A DNA stretch of 35,160 bases from Pseudomonadales bacterium. Lineage in GTDB: Bacteria > Pseudomonadota > Gammaproteobacteria > Pseudomonadales > DC-out160. The position numbers were made by a program, and so were the translations under genes. Position 1 is the first letter of the stretch. Each line of letters begins with the position of its first letter. This document shows positions 7,915-16,305 of the stretch, in pieces. Location of the stretch: NCBI GenBank assembly GCA_019090455.1, contig JAHRWA010000010.1:275366-310525 (forward strand). Direction: 5' to 3'. The notes under the pieces were generated by a model. It searched no databases, was not told where the DNA came from, and saw only the letters and a program-made list of their open reading frames with translations.

Positions 7915-9141
7915 ATGAGTCAAATTGAGAAATCTACCAGGCCACGAAACTTAATCGACTACCCTCTTGTGGACGCAGATTGTCATTACTATGAGCCCGA
8001 TGACTGTTACACCCGCCATATTGATCCTGAGTTCAAAGAGGATGCAATCTCGGTGGTTCGCGGTGTGAGTAAACATGCACAGGTGCAATTTAGGGGAAAC
8101 AGAATTGGTTTTTTTAGTGCACCCCCAGGAGAGTTCGCCGGCAAGCCCGGTTCTTATAAAGCTTTCTATCAGGACAAAAATCATAGTGGTAGACATATAT
8201 TAGCAGCGGACCCTGTTTCTTGTTTTGATATTCCTGAGTCGATGAATAGGGACTTGCGCTTAAAGTGGTTTGACGAACATAACGTTGAAGCCGGTTTCTT
8301 TTTCCCCTCCTTAGGCGTTGGCGTGGAGATGGCCTTACGGGATGGTGGACCCGAAGTGGTCATGGCCAATTACCGATCCTTTAATAAATGGATACAGGAT
8401 GACTGGGGATGGGACTATCAAGGTCGAATATTTAGCGCTGCACAACTTTCCTTAGTCGATTTAAATCTCGCTTTAAGCGAATTGGATAGAGTCATAAAAG
8501 AAGGAGCCCGCATCGTCAATCTAGTAGCAGGACCGGTCATGGGTCGATCCCCTGCGGACCCTCACTTTGATCCCTTTTGGGCTCGTTGCGAAGAGGCCGG
8601 TATACTTGTTACTTTTCATGTGGGCGATGCTGGCTATGAAGAACTTGTCTCCACTGCCTGGGGAGAGAAGCCACGCCCACAGCATCATCGCATTACGCCC
8701 TTTCAACATGTTATTGGAATGATGGACAGACCGATACAGGACACCATCGCCGCTCTCATCCTCCACAATTTATTTGGCCGCTTTCCACGATTGCGCGTTG
8801 CCTCCATCGAAAATGGCTCCTCATGGGTTGCACCACTATTGAAAAAGCTCGACCGCACCGTTCGACTCGCAGGTAACAATTCCACTTTTGGTCCCCTTAC
8901 CGCACGACCGAGTGAGATTTTTTATGACCGTTTTCGTATCTGCCCATTCCCCGAAGATGACATACCCGAGCTGATCGAGTCTGTCGGTACCGACGTCACT
9001 TTATTTGGTTCTGATTGGCCACATCCCGAAGGGCTGATAACACCCATAGAATTTGCCGATGAATTAGAGGGACTGAACTACCACCAAGTGCGCCAAGTCA
9101 TGCGTAGCAATACCGCAGATATTATAGGACTGTCGAAATAA
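7915..9141 (+). CDS. Amidohydrolase-2 family metal-dependent hydrolase/decarboxylase-like protein
   Basis: At 408 residues this fits the amidohydrolase-2 (TIM-barrel) family. The N-terminal metal motif is VDADCHYYEPDD, the DxDxH...E form seen in this subgroup. A central histidine segment (VTFHVGD) and the C-terminal LFGSDWPHPEG carry the metal-binding Asp and His. Known relatives are nonoxidative decarboxylases such as gamma-resorcylate and ACMS decarboxylases, lactonases and C-C hydrolases. In acyl-CoA catabolic islands the role is usually unassigned. A lactonase-like or ring-cleaving step after the divergent BVMO is an attractive but unproven idea. The ribosome-binding site is weak (AAGAGATGA). 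The stop codon lies inside a 17-bp tandem repeat. Confidence 0.85.
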   Translation: MSQIEKSTRPRNLIDYPLVDADCHYYEPDDCYTRHIDPEFKEDAISVVRGVSKHAQVQFRGNRIGFFSAPPGEFAGKPGSYKAFYQDKNHSGRHILAADPVSCFDIPESMNRDLRLKWFDEHNVEAGFFFPSLGVGVEMALRDGGPEVVMANYRSFNKWIQDDWGWDYQGRIFSAAQLSLVDLNLALSELDRVIKEGARIVNLVAGPVMGRSPADPHFDPFWARCEEAGILVTFHVGDAGYEELVSTAWGEKPRPQHHRITPFQHVIGMMDRPIQDTIAALILHNLFGRFPRLRVASIENGSSWVAPLLKKLDRTVRLAGNNSTFGPLTARPSEIFYDRFRICPFPEDDIPELIESVGTDVTLFGSDWPHPEGLITPIEFADELEGLNYHQVRQVMRSNTADIIGLSK

Positions 9142-9160
9142 TCGGGCTGGCGAAATAATA
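9127..9160. repeat. 17-bp tandem duplication over the amidohydrolase stop codon
   Basis: GGACTGTCGAAATAATC (9127-9143) is followed directly by GGGCTGGCGAAATAATA (9144-9160), with 14 of 17 bases matching. The first copy holds the last codons and the TAA of the amidohydrolase gene; the second is a non-coding echo of them. Confidence 0.75.
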
Positions 9161-9300
9161 ATTCATAATATAAATTTACACCGCATCGCTATATCGCGTA
9201 CTTTAACCATCGATCGACCCAAATTATATATCACCATAATCTGGTCAACATTCATAACCCTGCATCAAAAATAAGAGATATTACAACGGAGGTAATTATC

Positions 9301-10494
9301 ATGAGAGACGTGGTAGTAGTAGACAGTGTCAGAACCGGACTAGCGAAATCATTTCGCGGAACATTAAATTTAACTCGACCCGATGATATGGTAGCGCATT
9401 GCATCGATTCCTTATTAACAAGAAACAGCTCGCTTGATCCAGCAGAAGTAGAAGATGTCATTGTTGGAGCCGCCAGCCAAACCGGTGAACAAGGCGGTAA
9501 TATCGCCAGATTAGCCGTGATTTTATCGACTTTACCCATTACCACTTCAGGCTCGACGATCAGCCGTGCTTGCTCTTCAGGACTTAACTCCATCGCATTT
9601 GCTGCTAACCAAATTGCCAGTGGCTGCTCGGAGGTAATGATTGCGGGTGGCGTTGAATCCATTTCTGCAGGTCAACGACAGACTCCAGGTAAATCGGAAC
9701 CACACCCTTTCATCAAAGAAAAATCACCCGCCATTTTTATGGCCATGGGAAAAACCGCTGAAGTCGTTGCAAAACGCTATGACGTGACGCGAGAAGCGCA
9801 AGATACATTCTCACTCATGTCGCAGCAACGTACTGCCGCTGCACAAGAAGCGGGATTATTCGATGACGAAATTTCACCGATGAAAACAAAATGGCAAAAA
9901 ATCATTAACAAAGAAACAAAAGAAACTGAGATCGTTGACGGTGTCTGCGATAGAGATGAATGTAACCGACCCTCCACTACTCTTGAAGCGCTTGCGGGAT
10001 TGCCTCCCGCTTTTGAAAAAGACGGAACTGGTACTGTCACTGCGGGAAATGCCTCTCAGCTTTCAGACGGGGCTTCCATGACATTGCTCATGAGCGCCGC
10101 ACGAGCAGAACAACTTGGACTTCAGCCTCTGGCTTATTTTAGAGGATGGACAGTTGCCGGTTGTGAACCTGATGAGATGGGAATCGGCCCTATTTTTGCT
10201 ATCCCTAAATTGCTCAAAACCAGAGGCTTAAATATTGATGATATTGACCTGGTCGAACTGAATGAAGCGTTTGCATCACAGTGTTTATACAGCCGAGACA
10301 AGTTAGAAATCGATCCCGAACGGTACAACGTCAATGGTGGTGCCATTTCAGTCGGACACCCTTTTGGTATGACCGGCTCTCGTTTAACGGGTCACCTGGT
10401 GCGTGAACTCAAGCGTAGAAACAAGAAATACGGAATCGTTAGCATGTGTATTGGCGGTGGAATGGGTGCTGCTGGATTATTTGAATCCTGTTAA
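9301..10494 (+). CDS. Acetyl-CoA C-acyltransferase (thiolase)
   Basis: This is a full-length 397-residue thiolase. The acylated cysteine is C91 in ISRACSSGLNS. The catalytic histidine is H353 in GGAISVGHPFGMTGSR, and the second catalytic cysteine is C383 in SMCIGGGMGAAG. The enzyme cleaves a 3-ketoacyl-CoA with CoA in beta-oxidation, or condenses acyl units in reverse. Among neighbours that are all degradative, the cleavage direction is likely. The start is well defined by GGAGG a few bases upstream. The gene ends just before a hairpin that separates it from the convergent MDR reductase. It is a single-gene transcription unit. Confidence 0.95.
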   Translation: MRDVVVVDSVRTGLAKSFRGTLNLTRPDDMVAHCIDSLLTRNSSLDPAEVEDVIVGAASQTGEQGGNIARLAVILSTLPITTSGSTISRACSSGLNSIAFAANQIASGCSEVMIAGGVESISAGQRQTPGKSEPHPFIKEKSPAIFMAMGKTAEVVAKRYDVTREAQDTFSLMSQQRTAAAQEAGLFDDEISPMKTKWQKIINKETKETEIVDGVCDRDECNRPSTTLEALAGLPPAFEKDGTGTVTAGNASQLSDGASMTLLMSAARAEQLGLQPLAYFRGWTVAGCEPDEMGIGPIFAIPKLLKTRGLNIDDIDLVELNEAFASQCLYSRDKLEIDPERYNVNGGAISVGHPFGMTGSRLTGHLVRELKRRNKKYGIVSMCIGGGMGAAGLFESC

Positions 10495-10531
10495 ACCATT
10501 CATCCGAATATGAGATGAGAGAAAATAGACC

Positions 10532-10568
10532 AAGATAAAGGGAGCTTCTTCTCCCTTTATCTTTCAAG
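10532..10568. terminator. Hairpin between convergent thiolase and MDR genes
   Basis: AAGATAAAGGGAG (10532-10544) and CTCCCTTTATCTT (10551-10563) form a perfect 13-bp stem with a 6-base loop, 38 bases after the thiolase stop. The T-run after the stem is short (CTTTC), so termination may be only moderate. Confidence 0.7.
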
Positions 10569-10591
10569 TAGCATTGTTAAGGTATCAACCT

Positions 10592-11647
10592 TTAGGGAAG
10601 CGTCAACACCACTTTCCCCTGATTCTCCCCACTACGCAGACACTGAATCGCATCATGGGCTTTTTCGAATTCAAACACATGTCCAATGTGCGGCGGAGTT
10701 ATCTTTATTTTTTGCATTTCACCAATGAGTTCAGTCATCAAAGGCACTTGTTCCCATAACCAAATCAAATTAAAAGCCATGACAGACTTGTTCTCACTGA
10801 TGAGTTTCATCACATCGTATTTAGGACGAAGGAGAAACTGCCAAGCTGCCTTTAAATAATGAGGTCTATTTTTCCCTGGAGTAAATTGTGCAGCGCCAAA
10901 AACCACGAGTCGGCCCATGGGACTTAATGCGTTAAAACTGGCTCGCTGAACTGCGCCACCAATTCCATCTAAGACCAAATCGAAAACTAACTGCTGATCA
11001 CGGAGTTGTCTTTCAAAATTATTCTTACGCACCCACACTTTTTTAAAACCTTGTTGAGTTAAGAATACTCTCTTCTCCTCCGAGCGCACCGTACCAAAGG
11101 CATCACCACCCATCGCTGTTATCAATTTCATAGCTTGCAAACCCACTCCACCGGCGGCACTGTGCACCAGTACTCGATGACCAGACTTAAAATTCCCTAG
11201 CTCCATTAGCGCATACCATGCGGTTAGCGTTTGCACCAGATAAGCAGCCCCTTGTTGAAAGTCCCAACCATCAGGCAAGGGTTGTAAATAATCGGGAGCA
11301 ATATCAATGCGACTGCAATAACCCCCAAAGCGAGTGATCCCCATCACTTTTTGTCCCACAGAATACTCGCCTTGACCCTCAGGCACAGCCTCCACCGTAC
11401 CACTGAATTCCAACCCTGGAATAAACGGTCCTTCCGGCGTTGCACTATACAATCCCGCCAAGGCAAAAATATCCGCAAAGTTCAACCCAACAGTACTCAC
11501 GCGGACACGCACTTTATCCGCTGGCAGAGAACCCATTATTTCATCAACGAGTTTTAGTCGGCTAATAGCGCCCGCTTTACCCGACTTCCACACTTGCCTT
11601 TTAGTTTGAGTTGAACCTTGCATCGCATCCTTATCACTGACATTCAT
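10592..11647 (-). CDS. MDR-superfamily NADPH:quinone oxidoreductase-type protein (VAT-1-like)
   Basis: This 351-residue medium-chain dehydrogenase/reductase lacks the zinc-ligand pattern of alcohol dehydrogenases. It has the quinone-reductase-type layout: VGLNFADIFALAGLY near residue 50, GLEFSGTV, and the NADPH motif AAGGVGLQAMKL near 165. It probably reduces an enone, quinone or enoyl group with NADPH in the cytoplasm. It follows the LLM gene by 5 bases on the same strand, so the two are probably cotranscribed and translationally coupled. The start is uncertain: ATG 11647 has no clear ribosome-binding site, whereas the ninth codon (ATG 11623) has AAGGA 4 bases upstream. Confidence 0.88.
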   Translation of the reverse strand: MNVSDKDAMQGSTQTKRQVWKSGKAGAISRLKLVDEIMGSLPADKVRVRVSTVGLNFADIFALAGLYSATPEGPFIPGLEFSGTVEAVPEGQGEYSVGQKVMGITRFGGYCSRIDIAPDYLQPLPDGWDFQQGAAYLVQTLTAWYALMELGNFKSGHRVLVHSAAGGVGLQAMKLITAMGGDAFGTVRSEEKRVFLTQQGFKKVWVRKNNFERQLRDQQLVFDLVLDGIGGAVQRASFNALSPMGRLVVFGAAQFTPGKNRPHYLKAAWQFLLRPKYDVMKLISENKSVMAFNLIWLWEQVPLMTELIGEMQKIKITPPHIGHVFEFEKAHDAIQCLRSGENQGKVVLTLP

Positions 11648-11652
11648 TTCGT

Positions 11653-12912
11653 TTAATCAACACTGCCTTGACCAACACTACCTTGACCAACAATGGCTTT
11701 CGCTACAGAAGCTTTTACAACCGGTACGTTATCGTTCCCTAACGGTTCCATGTAACGTTTTCGCGCAAGAGCGGCTTCAATATACGGCGCTAATTCGGCA
11801 TCCTTCTTTGCCTGATTTACTGCTGCGACCGCTTTAAATTCAGGCATCACTTCGGCGGCAAACAGTTCTAGTGATTCACGAATATGCTCATTTTTATTTC
11901 TCCCCGCTTGCTGCATGATAATCATCTGATCCACACCTGCCGCCTGCATATTGCGAATGTGCTGACGCATGTCATCGGGTGTACCGATACCACTAGGTGG
12001 ATAATCACCACTTTTGGCTTTGGCAATAATTTGTTCGGTTCTATCGCCTCGCTGCGCGAGATACTCACCCCAGAGATTGGTTCGCCCCGGCACCGTATCG
12101 TGAGCGACTAGTGCATTCAACGCATAACCAAAAAACTCAAAACCCTCATGTCCACGACGTATCGCTTCTTCTCGATCCTGGTGCAATGAAAAATTGGAAA
12201 CCAATGCTAGGTTTGCATTCACCCGATGACCAATGGGAACACACTCTTCCGATTTAATGATGTCATAATAAATCTTCGACCACTGCCGAGCTTCTTCTGG
12301 ATCGACGAAGGAGAAAGCCAAAGCACCCAGACCATTGCGCGCGGCGACTTTTATGGTGTCCCGATTAGTACAAGCAATCCACATTGGTGGATGCGGTTTT
12401 TGCAATGGCTTGGGCAAAACATTACGGCAAGGCATTTCAAAGAACTGCCCTTCAAATCCAGGGTACGGGTCAAGCACCATCATATTCGCAATCTGTTCGG
12501 CTGCCTCCAAACACATATTACGTTTGTCTTTTGCGGGAATACCAAAGCCACCCAACTCCAATCGAGTGGCACTCTCCCCAATACCAAAATCCACCCGACC
12601 ATTTGATAGTAGATCTAATGTCGAAATACATTCTGCCGTTCGTGCCGGATGATTGTATTTTGGTATGACTTGGCGAATACCATGCCCAAGCCGAATATTT
12701 TCGGTTTTACCTGCCGCGCAAGCGAGGAAAACTTCCGGTGCAGAAGCATGTGAATATTCATCGAGAAAATGATGCTCTACCTCCCACGCATAATCAAAAC
12801 CTAACTTGTCAGCCAAGACCACCTGTTCAAGCGCCTCCTGGAATAAGCGATGCTCATCCCCTTCAAGCCAAGGCTTGGGTAATTGTAATTCGTAGAAAAC
12901 CCCAAATTTCAT
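11653..12912 (-). CDS. LLM-class (luciferase-like) flavin-dependent oxidoreductase
   Basis: The product is a 419-residue bacterial-luciferase-like TIM-barrel protein. It begins MKFGVFYELQLPKPW and contains EVEHHFLDEYSHASAPEVFL (about residues 44-63), IRLGHGIRQ and LDLLSNGRVDFGIGESATR, all standard segments of this class. Members use FMNH2 or F420 to oxygenate or reduce organic substrates. ATG 12912 is preferred since GGGAG lies 6 bases upstream; a TTG two codons out is less likely. The C-terminus ends in VGQGSVGQGSVD, coded by 15-bp tandem DNA repeats running up to the stop codon, which looks like a recent extension. It leads a two-gene unit with the MDR reductase. Confidence 0.9.
   Translation of the reverse strand: MKFGVFYELQLPKPWLEGDEHRLFQEALEQVVLADKLGFDYAWEVEHHFLDEYSHASAPEVFLACAAGKTENIRLGHGIRQVIPKYNHPARTAECISTLDLLSNGRVDFGIGESATRLELGGFGIPAKDKRNMCLEAAEQIANMMVLDPYPGFEGQFFEMPCRNVLPKPLQKPHPPMWIACTNRDTIKVAARNGLGALAFSFVDPEEARQWSKIYYDIIKSEECVPIGHRVNANLALVSNFSLHQDREEAIRRGHEGFEFFGYALNALVAHDTVPGRTNLWGEYLAQRGDRTEQIIAKAKSGDYPPSGIGTPDDMRQHIRNMQAAGVDQMIIMQQAGRNKNEHIRESLELFAAEVMPEFKAVAAVNQAKKDAELAPYIEAALARKRYMEPLGNDNVPVVKASVAKAIVGQGSVGQGSVD
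11659..11697. repeat. 15-bp tandem repeat coding the LLM C-terminus
   Basis: AACACTGCCTTGACC (11659-11673) and AACACTACCTTGACC (11674-11688) are adjacent, with 14 of 15 bases identical, followed by a partial third copy (AACAATGGC). Read on the minus strand they code repeated VGQGS just before the LLM stop at 11653-11655. Confidence 0.8.
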
Positions 12913-13408
12913 TTTCAACTCCCTGTGTTTTATTTAAAAATCCCATTTAATGGATACGGTATTACGAACACTTTTTTGCCATATCCGCACACATTGAAAT
13001 AACCATTTAGAAAAGCAATAGGCTCAAAGTAATAACCCTAACGTTCTACGTCAATGCATTTTGATTGGATCCCTTTTTCATCTAGGTCTTTATTCTCGGG
13101 TTCTTTCCAGCAATTCAAAACGGGCCACTTTGGAATTACATTATTTGGAATGACATTAGCTGTCATCATCTTTCAAACAAATGGGGCCAGATCAAATCTA
13201 AATTTAATTCATGCTTTCAAGAAAATTACTCGGATAGTATGGTATTTTCAGTCCGCCCCAATCTATTCGATAAAGAAACATCGATACAGAATTGAAACAG
13301 GTATGTCGATTATGTTTCCAAAGAACCGTTGTTAAAGCCAAATAATGAAGCACCCTAGATGTCAGTACAAAAACCTGAAGCATCCACTCCCCAAGAGGCT
13401 CGTTAATT
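12913..13408. other. Intergenic region of about 500 bases, no gene supported
   Basis: This gap separates the divergent LLM and alpha/beta hydrolase genes. It holds their promoters and one clear 15-bp tandem duplication: TTTGGAATTACATTA (13129-13143) then TTTGGAATGACATTA (13144-13158). A 93-codon frame at 13054-13335 lacks a ribosome-binding site and recognisable features and is not called. Confidence 0.6.
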
Positions 13409-14602
13409 ATGAAAACGCTGTTTAAAATATTGATAGTTTTTAGTTCTGTTATTTTGCTTTTTATTGCCTATGTCGCGATCCCACACACCTATTCCCCTGA
13501 CGGCGCTCTCAGTAAAGAAATCGTTAAAACCCACTCCTACATTGCGGACAGCCAATCCTTCAGTGCAATTGATAATAATCGCCCAACTTCTATCAATCGT
13601 TTTTACGGTGGCAGCGATCAACGAGAATTAGACGGGCGCATCTGGTATCCCACCATTGCAAATGGCGATATTGCTGAGGGTGCATTTCCACTCATTGTTT
13701 ATAGTCATGGTTTTATGTCCATGCATATTGAGGCCACGTATCTAGCAGAATTCCTCGCACAAAGAGGTTACATCGTACTTGCTGTGGACTATCCGCTATC
13801 CAATACTTTTGCGCCTGGCGGTCCTCGAGCTGAAGACGTCATCAACCAACCTGCCGATGTCAGCTTCCTTATTGATACCATGCTTAATCGTAATAAGGAC
13901 AATAACGATCTATTTTCTGGCCATATTGACCCGGATCGCATAGCAGTAGCGGGATTATCGTTGGGTGGGATGACCACAGCGCTAGTTGCTTTTCATCCAC
14001 AAATGCGCGACCCCAGAATCAAAGCAGCAGTCTCTATCGCTGGCCCCACCATTATGTTTGATGAAACGTTTTTTGCCACGAGCGATATGCCTTTTATGTA
14101 CGTGGCAGGCGACATTGATGCGATGGTCTATTACGACAGTAATGCGCTACCTATCTTGGAAAAAAATCCAGGCTCAATCCTAATGACGATCAGTGGCGCA
14201 AGTCATTCTGGTTTCGTGACTCACTCAGAGAACCTTTTCCGTATGCTGGATAACGCCGACTCCGTTGGCTGTCAGGCAATAGTTCGGTTTATACCGGAGA
14301 TAGAGGATGGCCAAGAATTCATACCGGGGTTAGGCGGTAAAGAACAAGGAATATTAAGCACTTCATTTGATAAGTCTCAAATGCCTTGTCAACAGATGCC
14401 TTTGCCAAGTGCTATACGACCTGGCTTACAACATGTGTTCACGCAATTGGCCGTCTACTCCTTTTTTGATAGCCATTTTTCCAAGGACGATTCCTCACGG
14501 CAAAAATCCAGCACATACCTAACCCAGACACTGGCTAAAGAAAACTCACTGGTTAACGTACAGGTGTCTGAAAAAAACATTGTTAGCTTTCACCAGGAAT
14601 AG
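13409..14602 (+). CDS. Secreted or membrane-anchored alpha/beta hydrolase (PAF-acetylhydrolase/dienelactone hydrolase-like)
   Basis: The 397-residue protein starts with one hydrophobic segment (residues 5-24, FKILIVFSSVILLFIAYVAI), which acts as a signal anchor and puts the enzyme in the periplasm or at the membrane. The hydrolase core follows: the strand and oxyanion region LIVYSHGF (95-102), the nucleophile elbow GLSLGG with Ser184, and a late acid and histidine (the GASHSGF segment is a good candidate for the histidine). The pattern resembles platelet-activating-factor acetylhydrolase-type lipases and esterases. It may cleave ester substrates outside the cytoplasm before uptake. AAGAGG lies about 10 bases upstream of the ATG. 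It converges on the acyl-CoA dehydrogenase-like gene across strong hairpins. Confidence 0.82.
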   Translation: MKTLFKILIVFSSVILLFIAYVAIPHTYSPDGALSKEIVKTHSYIADSQSFSAIDNNRPTSINRFYGGSDQRELDGRIWYPTIANGDIAEGAFPLIVYSHGFMSMHIEATYLAEFLAQRGYIVLAVDYPLSNTFAPGGPRAEDVINQPADVSFLIDTMLNRNKDNNDLFSGHIDPDRIAVAGLSLGGMTTALVAFHPQMRDPRIKAAVSIAGPTIMFDETFFATSDMPFMYVAGDIDAMVYYDSNALPILEKNPGSILMTISGASHSGFVTHSENLFRMLDNADSVGCQAIVRFIPEIEDGQEFIPGLGGKEQGILSTSFDKSQMPCQQMPLPSAIRPGLQHVFTQLAVYSFFDSHFSKDDSSRQKSSTYLTQTLAKENSLVNVQVSEKNIVSFHQE

Positions 14603-14627
14603 AATTTAAATAAAACAATCGTAAAAA

Positions 14628-14646
14628 AGAATATCTCAGATATTCT
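14628..14646 (-). terminator. Minus-strand terminator hairpin for the acyl-CoA dehydrogenase-like gene
   Basis: AGAATATCT and AGATATTCT form an inverted repeat around one base. Read on the minus strand the hairpin is followed directly by a run of six T, as expected for an intrinsic terminator, although the stem is AT-rich. It lies about 80 bases beyond the stop of the minus-strand acyl-CoA dehydrogenase-like gene. Confidence 0.5.
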
Positions 14647-14647
14647 G

Positions 14648-14690
14648 CATGAACAGATATGTCCCCTCCACGGGTACATATCTGTTCATG
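14648..14690. repeat. Long perfect hairpin, possible REP/MITE-type palindrome or terminator
   Basis: CATGAACAGATATGT (14648-14662) and ACATATCTGTTCATG (14676-14690) form a perfect 15-bp stem. CCC and GGG continue the pairing after one mismatch, leaving a loop of about 5 bases. It lies between convergent genes. It has no T-run on the plus strand, and its length and symmetry are more like a mobile palindrome than a simple terminator. Confidence 0.7.
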
Positions 14691-14724
14691 TTTGCAAGAT
14701 TAGGCATGAAACATCAACAACACT

Positions 14725-15864
14725 CTAATCCGGCCAGGACATACCGAACAATTGGTCATAGGCTAGCCCCCATGGAGGCCGTAAAAAGCCGAGAGCTCGC
14801 ACATCCTGAGCCCACCGACCTAACGGTCCAGCTTTCGAATAACTGGCTCCTCCTACCACTTTACTCATTCGGCCAAGACAAGTTTCTGCCAATTCAGCAA
14901 TAACCGTTTTACCTCTTGCCGATGCGATCAAACCGTTATTACCTGACTCCACAGCATTGAGTATTCCCGCATAGGCCTGCTCTATCATCCAAGCGTCATT
15001 TTCTGCCCTAACCCATTCTACTTGCTCATAGGGACGCATCTCCTGACACTTAGAGGCCAGTTTGTTTCGTGCAAACTCCATTGCTTGCTGAACAACTGCA
15101 ACAATCACTGCTGAAAATAAGGTATTCGCTAACTGAGCGCCGGTCATTCCTGCTCGCTGCATACTGCCTGGCCAAGCTCCTCGCTTTGCATTAACTCCGC
15201 TAAAGACAAAGGCATGAGATTGAGTGGCACACATACCATGGCCATCCCATTCTGCCGCTAGTTTTACCCCTTCACTACCGTCCCATTTCGCATTTTTTAT
15301 GGCGAGTACAAATAGATCCGGTACACCCGCCACGGTTGCCGTTGTTATCATAAAATCGACAAGACCTGAGCCAGTGCCAAAATGTTTCTCCCCACTCAAC
15401 AAGTACTCAGCTGATGCATCAGATTCAATAGCCTTAGATCGGGTTTTCATGATATCGCCACCCGATCCCGGTTCGGATGTGACCGTTCCCCACCAGTTAC
15501 CTTGCTTGACTGTATCAAACACCCAATCACGCTGCGTGTTCCACGCCAGCTGATAGTCATCTGGAGCTTCTCCGGCGGCTAACCACAGAGAGAGGACGCA
15601 AGGATGCATTGCCGCTACTAGCCCAACGGAAGGATCACCCAATGCAATCGTACGCACCATTTCCGCAATTGAACGAGTGGATTCTTCAACGTTTTTCCAG
15701 ACACCCCCTTCCGCTTCGGGTAACCCACATAAACTAAAGCCAGCCTTGGCAAGCGCAGTAAAATCAGCCGAATCAAGCGACCTACGTGCAAGACGTTCAG
15801 TTCTTTGTTCCGAGAAGGTGCTACTTAACACCTGTAAATTTGAAATTATTGTGGATGTATCCAT
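14725..15864 (-). CDS. Acyl-CoA dehydrogenase-family flavoprotein, catalytic base not evident
   Basis: The 379-residue protein has the acyl-CoA dehydrogenase fold signals: a helical N-terminal domain, the beta-domain motif GTVTSEPGSGGDI (about 133-145, the 'TEPxxGSD' flavin segment) and GEKHFGTGSG. A C-terminal helical domain ends in RWAQDVRALGFLRPPWGLAY. The usual short-chain enzymes carry their catalytic glutamate in a YEGT-like motif near the C-terminus; that motif is absent here. It may be a divergent dehydrogenase with its base elsewhere, or one of the acyl-CoA-dehydrogenase-like flavin monooxygenases. GGGAG lies just before the ATG. It diverges from the SRPBCC gene and stands alone. Confidence 0.82.
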   Translation of the reverse strand: MDTSTIISNLQVLSSTFSEQRTERLARRSLDSADFTALAKAGFSLCGLPEAEGGVWKNVEESTRSIAEMVRTIALGDPSVGLVAAMHPCVLSLWLAAGEAPDDYQLAWNTQRDWVFDTVKQGNWWGTVTSEPGSGGDIMKTRSKAIESDASAEYLLSGEKHFGTGSGLVDFMITTATVAGVPDLFVLAIKNAKWDGSEGVKLAAEWDGHGMCATQSHAFVFSGVNAKRGAWPGSMQRAGMTGAQLANTLFSAVIVAVVQQAMEFARNKLASKCQEMRPYEQVEWVRAENDAWMIEQAYAGILNAVESGNNGLIASARGKTVIAELAETCLGRMSKVVGGASYSKAGPLGRWAQDVRALGFLRPPWGLAYDQLFGMSWPD

Positions 15865-16305
15865 TACTCTCCCATATCGCTATTATTTATGATTATAAAA
15901 TATCCGTTGCATTATCAAAGGGTTTCCGCATTTTTAAAACAAGTGCTGAAAGCGGTCAATGAAAACTGGCGATGGAAACGGTCATTGGAAACTATCAACT
16001 CCAGAAAACAGTTTCTAAGGTATACGCGCAAGCCCTTCGTTTTATTACTCTATTATTTTTTCTAGTATCTTACCCTTTCCTCTAGTATAAAGGCCTCTGG
16101 AAAATGATGGAAAACAGAGATGTTAACTGATGTTTTTGTCGCTGAAGTTAGATTTGTGTCTACACCGGTTAATGAAATTGCAATCTGTATCGGGCACACT
16201 ACCCGCTTTCTTTGAAAGCAAACTGACAAACATTCTGTGATGGCCAATCATCCTTTAAAAATCAACTGTTAACAGCCAACATTAAATGGGCTAAAAGGAA
16301 CTATT
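15865..16305. other. Intergenic region of about 440 bases with degenerate repeats, no gene supported
   Basis: This gap lies between the divergent acyl-CoA dehydrogenase-like and SRPBCC genes. It contains imprecise repeats around 15952-15993, where GCGGTCAATGAAAACT, GGCGATGGAAAC and GGTCATTGGAAACT follow one another. A 61-codon minus-strand frame at 16062-16247 has no supporting signal. Promoters for both genes must lie here, but none is clear enough to place. Confidence 0.5.

Noticed and set aside
12226..12668. Several overlapping plus-strand frames inside the LLM gene
   Set aside because: They are antisense to a well-supported enzyme, in multiple frames, with no ribosome-binding sites.
13054..13335. 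93-codon open frame between the LLM and hydrolase genes
   Set aside because: There is no ribosome-binding site, domain or protein-like pattern, and it contains a 15-bp slippage repeat. It is most likely a chance frame.
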